This document shows, piece by piece, positions 34,781 through 45,827 of a stretch of 64,000 nt of DNA (position 1 is the first letter of the stretch; each line of letters begins with the position of its first letter). Origin of the DNA: Glomus cerebriforme (Eukaryota; Glomeromycota; Glomeromycetes; Glomerales; Glomeraceae). The DNA lies in contig QKYT01000121.1 of assembly GCA_003550305.1 (NCBI GenBank), positions 131,558-195,557 of the forward strand, in the 5' to 3' direction. The notes below the pieces were generated by a model. The model saw nothing but the letters and a program-made list of their open reading frames with translations. It made no database searches and was not told the DNA's origin. The translations under genes and the position numbers were made by a program.

Positions 34781-35301
34781 CCTAAAGAAAAAGGAAAAGG
34801 AATGTTAGTAACATTCCAAAAATAAATAAAAAGCAAACAAAAAAGAAATCACTTACATTTCCAGTATTTCAGAAGTCTAGCCATCCGGGAGCTGTACCTA
34901 AAGAAAAAAATAAATTACTATTTTATAGAAGTTAAACTGCGTTGAAAAAAAAAAAAAAAAAGTGTGTAAATAATAATATATAATAAACGGATTCCGGATT
35001 CAATCCAGATGGATCGGCAAATTTTTGAATCTGATCCGACGGATTATCAGATCAGATTCGATCCGCTTTTATTGGATCGCGGATTGGAAAATTCCATCCA
35101 GATCACATCTCTATATTATACATATTTTTAAACTGCCATTATTTTACTATATGTTGTTATACACCTAAAAATATGTTGCGCAATGCATATTTAATCACGT
35201 TAGTTTACAAAGAGTTCATTGCGCAATACTTTTTTGGTGTTAAACAACACATGGTGTATGTTTACACATTATATGCCTGTTCAAAACTTCCTGATGCAGA
35301 T

Positions 35302-37240
35302 ATGCAAACTGAAATAAATTCATTAAGGCAATGCATTACTGCGCTTGAGGCTGAAAAAGTTAAACTTAAAGCTGAATTCAAGATTAAGAATTCTGAGATT
35401 TCCAAACTTAAAAAAAACTTGCTGAGGTTGAAGCCAGAAATGTTGAGATTGAGATAAGAAATGCAAAGCTTATGAAGCAGATGATAGAAAAGAATAACCA
35501 ATGTGATGTTAGAATTGAGAATACCAATGATAGAGTTGCAAAATTGGAACAAAAGCAGTTGCAAAATAATAATACTCTTAATAACAACTTATCTAACTTT
35601 AATTCAGATGCAGAATATCATGAAAAACCATTGAAGAATAAGGAAATAGATGATTTCTTGAATAAGATTCATAAAAAAAGAATTGGTGATGATATTAGAT
35701 AATACAATAAAAAGAAGAAACTCCTGTGAGAATCAGCTGATCAGATAACACTTCTGATATTACTTATATATCAAAAACTGTTAATAATGTTAAAAAGTCA
35801 TATAAACCAGAGATTAATAAAATTACCAATTATACTTCTTTAGAATCGTCTTATGAAATAAAAGCAGTTACTTCATAATTGGTTATTGTAGATATCTTTC
35901 AGGAAAAAATTCCAAAAAGCCTAAAATAGAATTAAAAATATCATGTAATATAAAACCTATTACCAATGGTAATAGGTTTTCTGAAAATTTGAAATTGTCA
36001 CATGAGAGAAAAACTATTACTAATACTTCATCCACCTTCTGCTTAGAGATAAAAGGACCAGAGAAAGAAGATTTTTCTAATAGATTACCAGATTCTAAAG
36101 GAAACCCATCAACCATAAATGCTATAAATGGCCAGACTTGCCCTACTGGGGATCCTTTCTTGAAGATAGCTACCAAATTTAATGCAAGATTTATTGGAAG
36201 AGTTTCTCTTATCTAAAAGTCAGCTTCTGAAACATATAAAGTTTTTCTCTTCAAAATCATAGTTTCTGGATCAATAAATATTAAAAGACTTGTTAATTTA
36301 TTCTGCTAAGCAAATGGTGTAAGAAATAGATCGATCATAGCAAAGCGAGCAGAGATTACAGTTTGGCATTTATTCTCTGAAAGGTTCAAAAATAAAGTCA
36401 TGGAGCTTAAGTCTAATAATAAGAAACTTATGAATTAGACTGCAAAAAAGCAGATCTATAATGAAATGAAGCCATATCTTACAGGCATTTCAGTTGGATA
36501 TTTACGTGTAATAATCTGTAAAGCAAGAAAATTAATAAGTTATTTGGATATGAATATGATCCTGTAACTCTGAAAAAGATTAAAGGTATAGGAAGGTATA
36601 TAATTCAGCAGATTACTTGTAGTGCTGACAAAATTTTAAGACTCACTAATTCTCAAATTGAATTTATTATAGAATAAATCAAATCAAAAATGAATACTAG
36701 TGATCACTAAAGTCATGTAAATGAAATCTCTGAAACCGTGATTACTATTTCAGCTCATAACTCAGATAATAATTTTAGTGACATATCAGATATTACAGAT
36801 TATTTTAAGGAAGAAGGAGCAAATGAATCAATTGAAGAGAACTCTAAAAAGTCTAAAGTAATCACTAAAGCAGATGATAATGATGATATGTATTTTTATT
36901 CTAAAGATGAGAAAGAGGAAGAAATGAATAAAGAGATGCAAAAAGAATTAACTGCACCTATTCCATTACTACATATCTCTAATTCTTCTGATAATTCCAA
37001 GGAAAAGGTGTGGTTTGATGAAGATACATTTTTTAATGAGACAAATACCAGTAAAGTGAACACTGTCACTTTAGATGATTCAGATGATGATGAATATAAT
37101 GGATATGGTGTTATTACTATCATGATGAAAGATATAAAAGAAAAAGCTTTTCAATGATGAGCCCTATTATCTCTTCAGTAACTGTCTAGAAGAAGGATTG
37201 TGTATAATATACTTGCATAGACTGGATTGTCATATAGTTT
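35302..37240 (+). pseudogene. Decayed coiled-coil protein gene of a fungal multicopy family
   Basis: From the ATG at 35302 the frame MQTEINSLRQCITALEAEK opens a leucine-zipper-like coiled coil, changes frame near 35415 and continues as VAKLEQKQLQNNN, SDAEYHEKP and FLNKIHKKRIGDDIR to a stop at 35702. Later pieces in shifting frames are a domain with AEITVWHLFSERF, QIYNEMKPYLTGISVGYLR and ARKLI (36340-36530), then an acidic S/D/E-rich part (36738-37157). I recall the coiled-coil start plus an ARKIYKLF-type domain as a common glomeromycete arrangement, often beside mobile-element genes; no function is known to me. A truncated copy of the start lies at 55452. Confidence 0.55.
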
Positions 37241-38704
37241 TTTTTTAAATCACATGGATGATTTAGATATTATGCACAGGAAGAAAAATGTCATCTCTAT
37301 ACTTTTACACAGTAATTTGTTTTTGCATATCTGCAGTTGGTATTAGGCATGTGATTTAACTGTGCTATTATTGAGTGGACTGCAGAAGCTTTATTTTTAA
37401 ATGGATCTATTAATAAATCCAGTCAAGAGTTGTGTTATTATACTGATGAACTTTCTGAAAAGTTCTGGTAAGTCTTTAATTACACAATTCTTAATTATTA
37501 ATAAAAAAATACATCCTAATTTACATGCGGATCATAAGATGGGGATGTCATTAAAAAGAAATTTAAAAATAAAAATAGAGCTGATTAGAATTTATGATTT
37601 ACAGATCTTTGGATAAACAGTATATTTTTATTATCCTACTGATGTTTAGTATATTCAAATTATATGTATAGCTAATAGCACATTAATCCATTTTTGAATA
37701 GGAATTAGTAGTATGTAATCCAACATAGGTGATTTATCATCTACTATTTTTACAGATCTCAATCCATAATAAATAAATGATAGATTTTTTATTCCAATTT
37801 TTTTTTGCAATAGGAGTATATCAGCTAATCTAGATAATAAATGGTAGATATACATTTACTCCATTAGTATAAATTTATAATATATCAGTTTAGCATGTTC
37901 ATCGAATTTTCCTTTTAGTGCAATTTTTTCTTCCGAAAGAAGGGGGTCATATCAACCTAACAAATAAGCAGTATATTTTATTAGATAAGCTGTGCAATAC
38001 ATTATACTTTTGCAAATCATAGGGGTATAAGAAAATACAAAATTTATGCCAATGCTCCCAATTATTTTATTCCTAGAATGGCTAATTTTTCACAAAAATA
38101 TTTATGCAAAAATCTGAAATTTTTTATAAATACCCTGCCCATTTCTTATTTATGATTTGCATATACATACGAAATGAGAATTTTTATATCAAACTGTATC
38201 ATGAACAAAAAGAAGTCCTATATTCTTAAATTGAAGCAAGAAAAAAAATCTAAATAGATATTTAGTTCTTCCTTTAGTTTTTCTTTAAACAAAAATGAAA
38301 TAAGATAATAGTATTTTATAATATAACTTATTCATATACTATACATATATGATTCCAGAGGGATCCTAATAAATATTTCAATAAATTTTTATTAACAAAA
38401 AACTTTTCTCTTATGTAAGGTCTCACAGTCAAGCATTTACAAAAAAATAATATTATTATTATTCATTATTTGAAACATATTGTAGAAATATGAGAATATG
38501 AGAATGTACTAACTTCATTTTTAGATATAAATACCGAATATGATTTTAATAATTTTCTTTTTTCAGAAATAGGAGGTATATATATGATATCATTTTCATA
38601 CACAGAGCCTTCAAGCTAAATGTTTTCAAATCTATATTTTGATGCGAGTTCTCTCTTCTAATTATACTAGCATTAATGAGTGATTCTTTTGAAATCTTTG
38701 CCAT
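37241..38704. other. Intergenic, nothing recognised
   Basis: AT-rich with only short frames (71 codons or fewer) lacking motifs. It may include the eroded end of the preceding gene. Confidence 0.45.
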
Positions 38705-39513
38705 TGTAATGGATAACTGCCACTTATCCTTACAAAAATTAACACTCAGTTCATTTATATGCTTAGTTTAAGTTTAACATTTCTTTATTTCTTTCTTTTC
38801 TCAAATTTAACTTTTAAATTGCGATAGTTTCTTTTACATTAAACATCCTTTTTTTAAGCCATTAAAATGGGATAATTTCCCCATACTTCATTTCTGAACT
38901 TTAATATTTAATATTAACTAAATCTTCAAGCGAACAATAAAGTATATTCAAAATAACTTTTAATAATTAATATTTTCATTTTTTTATTTTTCTTGTTGAA
39001 CTCAAAATGCTAAATTTTAATAAAAGGAATTTTTAAGCCTTTAAATAATTATTTTTGAACTATTTGTTTCACTAAACTATATTTCACTATTCTACTTGTA
39101 ATACTATAAATTATCTTCAATTCTTCAATTTCTTTCATTCTTTCTTTATTTCTATATATTTCCCTCATTCATTCATTCTTTCTTTTGATTCTTCAATTTC
39201 TTATATTCTCCAACTTTCCATCTTTCTAATGATTACTAATGATTAATAATAAATTATCCCTTTATGATGTAATTGTACTCCTCTATTCAATGACTCATAA
39301 TTAATCATGCCGATCATTTGCTTTGCCATATTTACTTCGTCATTCTAATCATGTGAAGTCATATGTTTGTGTTACTAAACTATAAATTATAAATTATCTA
39401 AAAATATAAACTAAACTATAAAACTATTTAAAATGTAAACATTAATTCTTATAATATAAATACTATAACTAACTACTAATCTTTATGTAATCTATCCTAT
39501 ATCTTTGGTTACA
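38705..39513 (-). mobile_element. LTR-like element, copy B (about 809 bp)
   Basis: On the minus strand it begins TGTAACCAAAGATATAG, runs through TTTTATAGTTTAGTTTAT and GAGGAGTACAATTACAT phrases and ends in ATTACA, parallel to copy A at 24657-25496. It carries no ORF. Like copy A it is best read as a solo LTR; the flanks give no clear duplication. Confidence 0.6.
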
Positions 39514-39769
39514 TCATAGAACTGACTGTAAAAATATAAAAGGGATATGGATTCATCTTTAGCTTCACTAGTGATAAATCATACTAATAAATCATAAAAA
39601 ATTATGCAAAACTACCTGTGATCTAACATATCTGAATATATTTTTTTTTCTACTTCACTCTGAAAATATGTCTGCACTCATCTTGTAAAATAACACCTTG
39701 TAGCATATTTTTAAAGACTTTATACCTTCTATTCTTTTTAGCACATTTTTCTTGATTTATGTCATTAGA
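39514..39769. other. Intergenic
   Basis: Short AT-rich stretch with nothing recognised. Confidence 0.4.
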
Positions 39770-40152
39770 AATAAATTCTCCAATGACCTCCCTTCACATT
39801 ATAATAAAATTGCTAATCACATATCTGAAATTAATGGTATTATTACTGCAGAAATTGAAAAAACAAGGCACGTGATGGAAGTATTACTATGGAAATCAAA
39901 AAGACCTTTATTAAAATGAACAAAAAGTTTAGCACAAAAGTTAATACTAAAATCACCAATGAGTTTTTCACATATCTTTTTGAAGTTAATTCTACTTTTA
40001 CTGCGGAGCTTATCAGAAACAATAATGAACTTAATAAGAAACTCACTGAAGAAATCAAAAAAATCAATTCATGTGATGCTGGCCTATATGATAAATTTGG
40101 CAACATTTTATCTGAATTCACTTTGATCAAGACCTCTATTGAAGCTCTCTGA
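39770..40152 (+). pseudogene. Coiled-coil fragment of unknown family
   Basis: In one frame shift two pieces read KIANHISEINGIITAEIEKT (about 39804-39865) and, from 39889, an 87-codon frame with NEFFTYLFEVNSTFTAELI and NNELNKKLTEEIKKIN. The heptad-like spacing of I and L suggests coiled coil. No start codon or domain identifies the gene. It could be part of the mobile-element gene set found either side. Confidence 0.35.
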
Positions 40153-40369
40153 AATGAAAAACTCTTCCAGAAATTCTTCTGATAAGGAAAAAAAAAATCA
40201 GTCTATTGATATTTCAATGCTTTTTATTAATATCTAACTAATATAATTTTCTTGCAGTGTCAAATCTAATAATATTCAAAGGTATTAGCTTAACTATCTG
40301 AATCCAATTCAAGAAATTTTTGATTGAATTAGAAAAGAATATATAGCCTAGAAGAGATGTGTCTTCAAT

Positions 40370-40600
40370 TTAGAGTTCCTCAAACTCGAATGAAATCAAA
40401 TATGAAGCCAATTTGAATTTGTCAAATCAAATCAGGTTCAAATCAAATTCGAATCAAATATTAAATATTTGTCAAATTGACCAATCAAATTAAAGAATTT
40501 TTGAATCAAATCAAAAAAAAAGCTGATTTGAATTTGCAAATTCAAATCAAATTTAAATTGAATGTCAAATATCAAATCAAATTGCGTATTCCTAGTCTTC
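40370..40600. repeat. CAAATC-rich subterminal-type repeats
   Basis: AATCAAAT and its reverse complement ATTTGATT recur more than fifteen times, alternating in orientation. This resembles the subterminal repeats of hAT elements, but no terminal inverted repeat or target duplication is convincing. Confidence 0.5.
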
Positions 40601-41085
40601 ATATAGCAAAGGAAATTCATGAATTAGGTGAAAATATTAAGAAAGTCACAGTTTAAGAATTTTATGAGAGAAATATCAAGAAGAAGGATGGGTACATTAG
40701 TACTTTGGTTTATGTTTAGATAGCAATGTGGAGTAACAGGAAGGAACTCTCATTTTATGGGTTAGGGCTTGAGTAATTTCTTCCTTGAAACACCCACTAC
40801 CCGCTTCTTTTTTATTTTACATAGCCATCTGGCTTTTTTCATATCATTCAAAAATATAATAAAGATCTTTGCTTTGAATTTTTAAACGTTTCATGTATAT
40901 CACATAAAATTGCCATTTAAAAAATGTTTCTTCGAAATGGCCTAGGATCCACCCTCTTTGAAGCGTCATACATTTCATTCGCTAGCACCACTTTTTATTA
41001 AGTATTCGAAGTCACGTGAAGTTCTATTGATATGACCTAGCCGTTTGAGTGCGGAGTGCGACAGAAAAAAAAATCTTTCCCTCTT
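40601..41085. other. Intergenic, upstream of the Uma2-like gene
   Basis: No gene. GTCACGTGA with a palindromic CACGTG core lies at 41011-41019, about 300 bp upstream of the start codon, and another CACGTG lies just past the stop (near 42412). CACGTG is a bHLH-type site, but function is not shown. Confidence 0.4.
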
Positions 41086-41160
41086 TCCTTCTCCTCTCTC
41101 TCTATAGCTCCTCTCTCTATTTCTTCCTCTCTCTTTCTCTCTCAACGGATTTCAACTTCT
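41086..41160 (+). promoter_or_regulatory. CT-rich tract before the Uma2-like gene
   Basis: A 60-bp run made almost only of C and T (CTCTCTCTATAGCTCCTCTC and similar), about 160 bp before the start codon. Pyrimidine tracts of this kind mark the transcription-start area of many fungal housekeeping-level genes. A possible 5' leader intron (AAAGTAAGTTC near 41192) follows. Confidence 0.45.
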
Positions 41161-41312
41161 GTTGCTTCTTAAGAAATAACTGAATCTTCAGAAAGTAAGT
41201 TCATCAATTTTGATCTATTTGACTATTTCTATTTCCGTGTATGGACGGAACAATTTGATCGGTTTTATCTATCAATCAATCTGAGATGATGAAGCGTGAC
41301 TCAATTTAAACC

Positions 41313-42379
41313 ATGACTAAATTTACTAAATCCTCTAACATTTTATTTCATTTATCAAACATGGCTTCCATGGCTTCCTACAAAGAGATTATTCTTGAAA
41401 AAGCTGAGACCGAAAAGATTATTGACTTTAGGCAAGAGTTCTTGGAAAAAAACGCCACAAAGTTTATTGTTCCCAACTGTGGCGAAGAGCTGTATAACAA
41501 AATTGCGAGCTTAAATCCGCACATTAAATTAAATCTTATTCGGGGTCAATTGGAGATAATGCCAGTACTGGCACGTACTGGTATGTAACTTTCTAAGCCA
41601 CTGTTTGCAATTGAAGTGTCATGCTAAAGCAACTAAAAAATTATTATTTAGATGAAAGGGAATTAGAAACTGCTAGGCAGGTTGGCAATTGGCGTGTTGT
41701 TAATAGACACCTTGTTGGACATTATGGTGGACCATCGGTATATCACACAAGCATTATGCTGACTCCTTTTTATGTTTAATAGCATTATTTTTTAAAATTA
41801 TTTTTTGTTGATTATAGGGAGCCTATAAAGTGCCTGATGGTGCCGGTGGAACTAACATCATTGGTCCTGATGCGTCTATTGTCCTCACCCAAAGGTTTAA
41901 TATGATCAAATATAAAAACAGTTTGCATGTTTTTGCACCATCTATTCGATTTCTATTTATTCCTTAAATTTATTATTGTAGGTGGAATAATTACATAGCC
42001 AACATACCCAATATGCCACCCTTACAACCTGGAGAACCCGATTACCCACGGGTCGCTCCAAACTTTGTGGTAGAAATACGATCTGATAGTGACTCAGCTT
42101 CACGCGTGCATGATAAAATGCTGGATTGGATGATCGGAGGAGTTGATGTAAGTAGACTAATTTGTGGTGGCTATTTTGCTAATCTGCTAATTTTAAAATA
42201 TTATCTAGGAAGCAATATCAATTGATCCTTTCACGAATATAGTAAAAGTCTACACCAGAGATCTAGCAACAAATACAGTCACTTGTCATGAACATCATAA
42301 TTGCACCCGAACTACCCGGATTGCTTCGCAAGTTCTTCCCGGATTTGTGTTGAGCCTGTACGATATCTTAGAAGTATAG
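41313..42379 (+). CDS. Uma2-family (DUF820) PD-(D/E)XK nuclease-like protein, 5 exons, 255 aa
   Basis: Five exons (41313-41580, 41652-41737, 41818-41894, 41982-42147, 42209-42379) join in frame with GT...AG introns of 71, 80, 87 and 61 bp to 256 codons including the stop. The protein has the Uma2 plan: IRGQLEIMP, NWRVVNRHLV, IIGPDASIVL (Asp 136), APNFVVEIRSDSDS (Glu 175), HDKMLDWMIGGVDEA, SIDP, VKVYTR and the closing LPGFVLSLYDIL. The Asp, Glu and a following Lys 189 sit where the PD-(D/E)XK catalytic residues lie in this family. Uma2 proteins are abundant in cyanobacteria and other bacteria; in eukaryotes they are rare but expanded in arbuscular-mycorrhizal fungi, so ancient transfer followed by intron gain is inferred. 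Biological role is unknown. An alternative start is one of the paired ATGGCTTCC codons at about 41361-41370. It is one of three intact genes here. Confidence 0.87.
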
Positions 42380-42630
42380 ATCTTCCCCAGCGTCACCATC
42401 AAAAAAGTACGGCACGTGATTTGGGTCACGCAGTAAAATTAAAAATTATCTTTGCTGTAATCTAAAATAAGTAATAATAAAGCATATATAAAACAATAAC
42501 AAATTATTTAATATAACTTTATTTGTTTGTTGATTACTATATAAAAATTCTGTGGGATCTAATTAAATAATAACAATAAAACTTCTTTTTTTTTAATTTT
42601 CGAAGCTTGGTATTATTTTTTATCATTGTA
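42380..42630. other. Spacer between Uma2-like gene and MULE
   Basis: AT-rich after a GC-richer patch with GGCACGTGATTTGGGTCACG near 42410-42430. The MULE terminal repeat should lie here, but I could not define it. Confidence 0.4.
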
Positions 42631-44439
42631 ATGGAATCCTCTTTGACAAATACTTATTGTAGTAGCTGTAAAACTTTTAAAACATTATCTGAATTTATTG
42701 GTTATGGGGCTAGTGGTGTTTCAAAACAGTTTAAAGTATGTAATAATTGTCGTCAAAGATCTACCCAAAAACGAAAAAGATCTGTAGAAATAAATAATAA
42801 TCAGCCTAATATTTTAGAAGTTATTGATATTGATTTTTTAAGTGAAACAATTACAAGTCTTTTAGAAGATACATCATCAAATAATCAAGAATTATATCTG
42901 CATTGCCAAGTAAATGATATTAGTTATAAAAATTCAATTAATGAACATTTATCTAAAGAGCTTGCAAATAAGATTATTGAATTAATTGATGATGCTGATG
43001 GATGTAATTGGAATTATAATCACCTATATATAAGCAAGAATAATTTCACATATTGGTATTTCTGTTCCCAAAGAGATATTCAAGCATCTAAGTTGCATAA
43101 ACATTCAGATCCATCAAAGCAACGAGATACTCGTTCTATGAAAAGATTTGATTGTGGAGATATTATAAAGATTTCCGTTAATAAGACTACATTATTATCC
43201 TTATCCGAAGTTGAACTTTTTCATAAAGATTTGCATGTAAGACCGATTGATAAATCTGTACCACAAGATGTAAAAGAATTCATAAAAGACAATATAGACC
43301 TTCTTCCAAAAGAAATATATGCACGCCTTGTTGATAAAGGTCTTAATGTATTAATTAGACAAAAACAAATCCATTTCTGGTGGACACAGTTGGGACAAGG
43401 ATGATATAAATGTTGTGAAAATGCTTTTGATTCTGCATATCTTTGGCTATCAGAAAATAATCATTACATCATTTTACAGGAAGTGGAATCTATTTGTACA
43501 CTGGCATTTGAAACTGGTATTCTTAAACAACTAAATGAATTAAAAATTAATATTAGTGAGTATGGAATGGATGCTACCTACAACACAAACAATATGAGGT
43601 TTGAATTATATATCTTACATGCAGAGATAAATACCGGGGTTTCACTATCTTATTTGTTTCTTGAGAATAATGGCAGATGTAAAGTGGAATCCAAACAAGT
43701 ATTACAAAAGTTTCTTACAATCTTCTGAGATCAAGAAGTACAACTAAATTCTTTTTAACAGATAAGGATTTTACTCAAATTAATGCTGCATGTTTTACAT
43801 GGCCAAATGCTAAAATTTAACTATGCAGATGGCACATAAAAAAGCTATAACTATAAGATTATCAAGTAATAAAAATATCTGGTCTTTTGGTTTCAATTCT
43901 CTTTCAGAATTTGGAAAAAGGTTTCTCTTCAATAGAATTTAACAAGCAGCACAATTTTGTCCTAAAGAATTTTGAGAACCACTATGGAAAATAATAAATA
44001 AACATCTACTGTATATCAGCACTCCTTAATTCTAACACATAAAGGAGAATTTTTAATAAAAGATAATATTTATGAAGAAGCCATCCAAGAAACATATAAT
44101 TTTTGCAAAAATAATTTATTAATTTCACTTTGGCAATATTTATGGACAGAATAGTATAGTGAATCAAAGTGGCCATTATGGATGCATTCATTTTGTAAAA
44201 ATATGTTTTCCATATTAAAAACTACAATATTTGTTGAAGGGCACTGAAAAACAATTAAAAGGGACTTTTTATATAAGTTTTTTTATTTACGGATGGATCT
44301 TGTTACATATATTTTAATGAATAAAGTTGTTGTTCATTAACAGTAAAAATTACAGCAGATTTGTAATGGAAGAGAGACGCCAAATTGGATTAAGGTATAG
44401 GTGCTAGCAAAATTTCCTAATTACACCATTTCGGCATTT

Positions 44440-44560
44440 CGACATATGTCGTAATTAATTCTATAACCGTAATAAAATGCCATAAATTGTAAATGCCGTA
44501 ACGCCGTAATTTAATTTAATGCCGTAATGCCACAAATCTACATGCCGTAAATAGGTGACT
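44440..44560. repeat. ATGCCGTAA subterminal repeats, left end of hAT-2
   Basis: ATGCC(G/A)TAA recurs about six times, with related CGCCGTAA; a mirror set lies at 49500-49615 at the right end. Such repeats are the usual binding sites of the hAT BED-finger domain. Confidence 0.75.
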
Positions 44561-44584
44561 TTTTTTTTTAAACGTTTGATTCAT

Positions 44585-45480
44585 TTTTTTAGGAATGGAC
44601 GAACGGTTCTGGCAGGCTCTACTGTTCTGGTAAGTAGGGAAAGGTTTTTTTTTTTGACATTTATGTTCAAGAAATGACATTAACTTCATTTCTATTTTCT
44701 TTTTTTTTTAGGAATAGTTCTTGCAGATTCTTGGTAAGTAAAAGAGGGATTTCTTTAACATTCATTTTAAGAAACGGCATTAACTTCATTTCTATTTTTC
44801 TTTTTTTTTTTATGAATGGTTCTTGTGAACTTAGTTTTTGGACTTTTCTGATAAGTGGAGAGGGTTTTCTTTGACATTTACTTTTAAGAAATGACACTAA
44901 CTTCGTTTCTTTTTTCTTATTTTTTAGGAACAGTTCTTGCAGACTTTCTGAACTTTCTGATAAGTGAAGAAGGGGTTTCTTTGACATTTACTTTTAAGAA
45001 ATGACACTAACTTCATTTCTTTTTTTATTTTTTTTAGGAATAGTTCTTGCGGACTTTCTGAATTTTCTGGTAAGTGGGGAGGAGTTTCTTTGACATTTAC
45101 TTTTAAGAAACAATTATGAAACGATTATAACTTTGTTTCTTTTTTTCTTTTTTTTAGGAATAGTTCTTGTGGACTTTTTGGACTTTCTGGTAAGTGGAGG
45201 AGGATTTTCTTTGACATTTACTTTTAAAAAACGATACTAACTTCATTTCTTTTTTCTTTTTTTTAGGAATAGTTCTTGTGGACTTCCTGGACTTCCTGGT
45301 AAGTGGGGAGGGTTTTCTCTGACATTTATTTTTAAGAAACAATACTAACCTTATTTCTTTTTCTTTTTTTAGGAATAGTCCTTGCAGGTTCCCAAACTTT
45401 CTGATAAGTGGGAGAAGGTTTTTTTTAGCATTTATTTTCAAGAAATGACATTAACCATATTTCTTCTTTTAGAAATGTAA
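44585..45480 (+). repeat. Intron/micro-exon array 3L, left side of hAT-2
   Basis: Eight units of about 110-120 bp. The best units read T-tract-TTTTTAG, then a 32-nt piece of the GAATAGTTCTTGCGGACTTT type ending in TTTCTG, then GTAAGTGG or ATAAGTGG. Acceptor-like ends fall near 44592, 44712, 44928, 45038, 45159, 45268 and 45374; the unit near 44815 lacks its AG. Between donor and next acceptor is a conserved GACATTTACTTTTAAGAAA phrase, in which TTTCTT and AAGAAA can pair. The array ends about 350 bp before the transposase start and reads in the same direction. Confidence 0.87.
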
Positions 45481-45827
45481 TTTAATTATTTGTTGTGATC
45501 GAACCAACTGGAACAATATCCAAACCATTGATAACAAATGTTTTGAATTTTGTGATTATGGGATAAAGTTAGAATAATTTTATTTTAGTTAAACTTCAGT
45601 AAATTAGTAATTATTTAACAAATTGATTAGGAATTTTATTCATGTGAAAATGAAAATATTTTGTATTACATAGATTACCATTAAATAAATAGGTGTAACA
45701 TGAATCATGAATCATGATTTTTGATTTTTGATTTTTGATAATCTTATTTTTTTAAAATTTAATAAATCTTTAAATCTTACAAATTGCATACCATATCCTT
45801 TTTTACATAACTTTTGTGTCTGTAAAA

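Larger units (their letters stand above)
33631..35113. mobile_element. Non-autonomous hAT element with 8-bp target duplication
   Basis: The left end TAGAGATGCGATCCG and the right end (TAGAGATGTGATCTG on the minus strand) are 13-of-15 inverted repeats. The flanks TATTATAC at 33623-33630 and 35114-35121 are an exact 8-bp target duplication, as hAT insertion makes. Subterminal GGATAATCCG/GGATTATC repeats fill both ends. Inside are a pyrimidine tandem repeat and a 530-bp gap; no transposase is visible. The termini match the hAT-1 right end at 27467, so that family's transposase probably moved it. Confidence 0.9.

Noticed and set aside
34018..34836. Long open frames across 34.0-34.8 kb
   Set aside because: They span 530 N bases and a C/T-only repeat; the open frame is an artefact.
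33631..35113. Array 2 and the 33.6 kb hAT as one element
   Set aside because: The hAT has its own exact ends and 8-bp duplication, which exclude the array.
40436..40450. GGTTCAAATC as a tRNA B-box
   Set aside because: It lies in AATCAAAT repeats, with no A-box or acceptor stem nearby. Other GGTTC words (for example 2054) fail in the same way.
44667..45441. Minus-strand frames of 95-106 codons in array 3L (and similar plus frames in array 3R)
   Set aside because: They are translations of the tandem units, rich in K, and repeat with the unit; the splice-like reading of the other strand explains them better.
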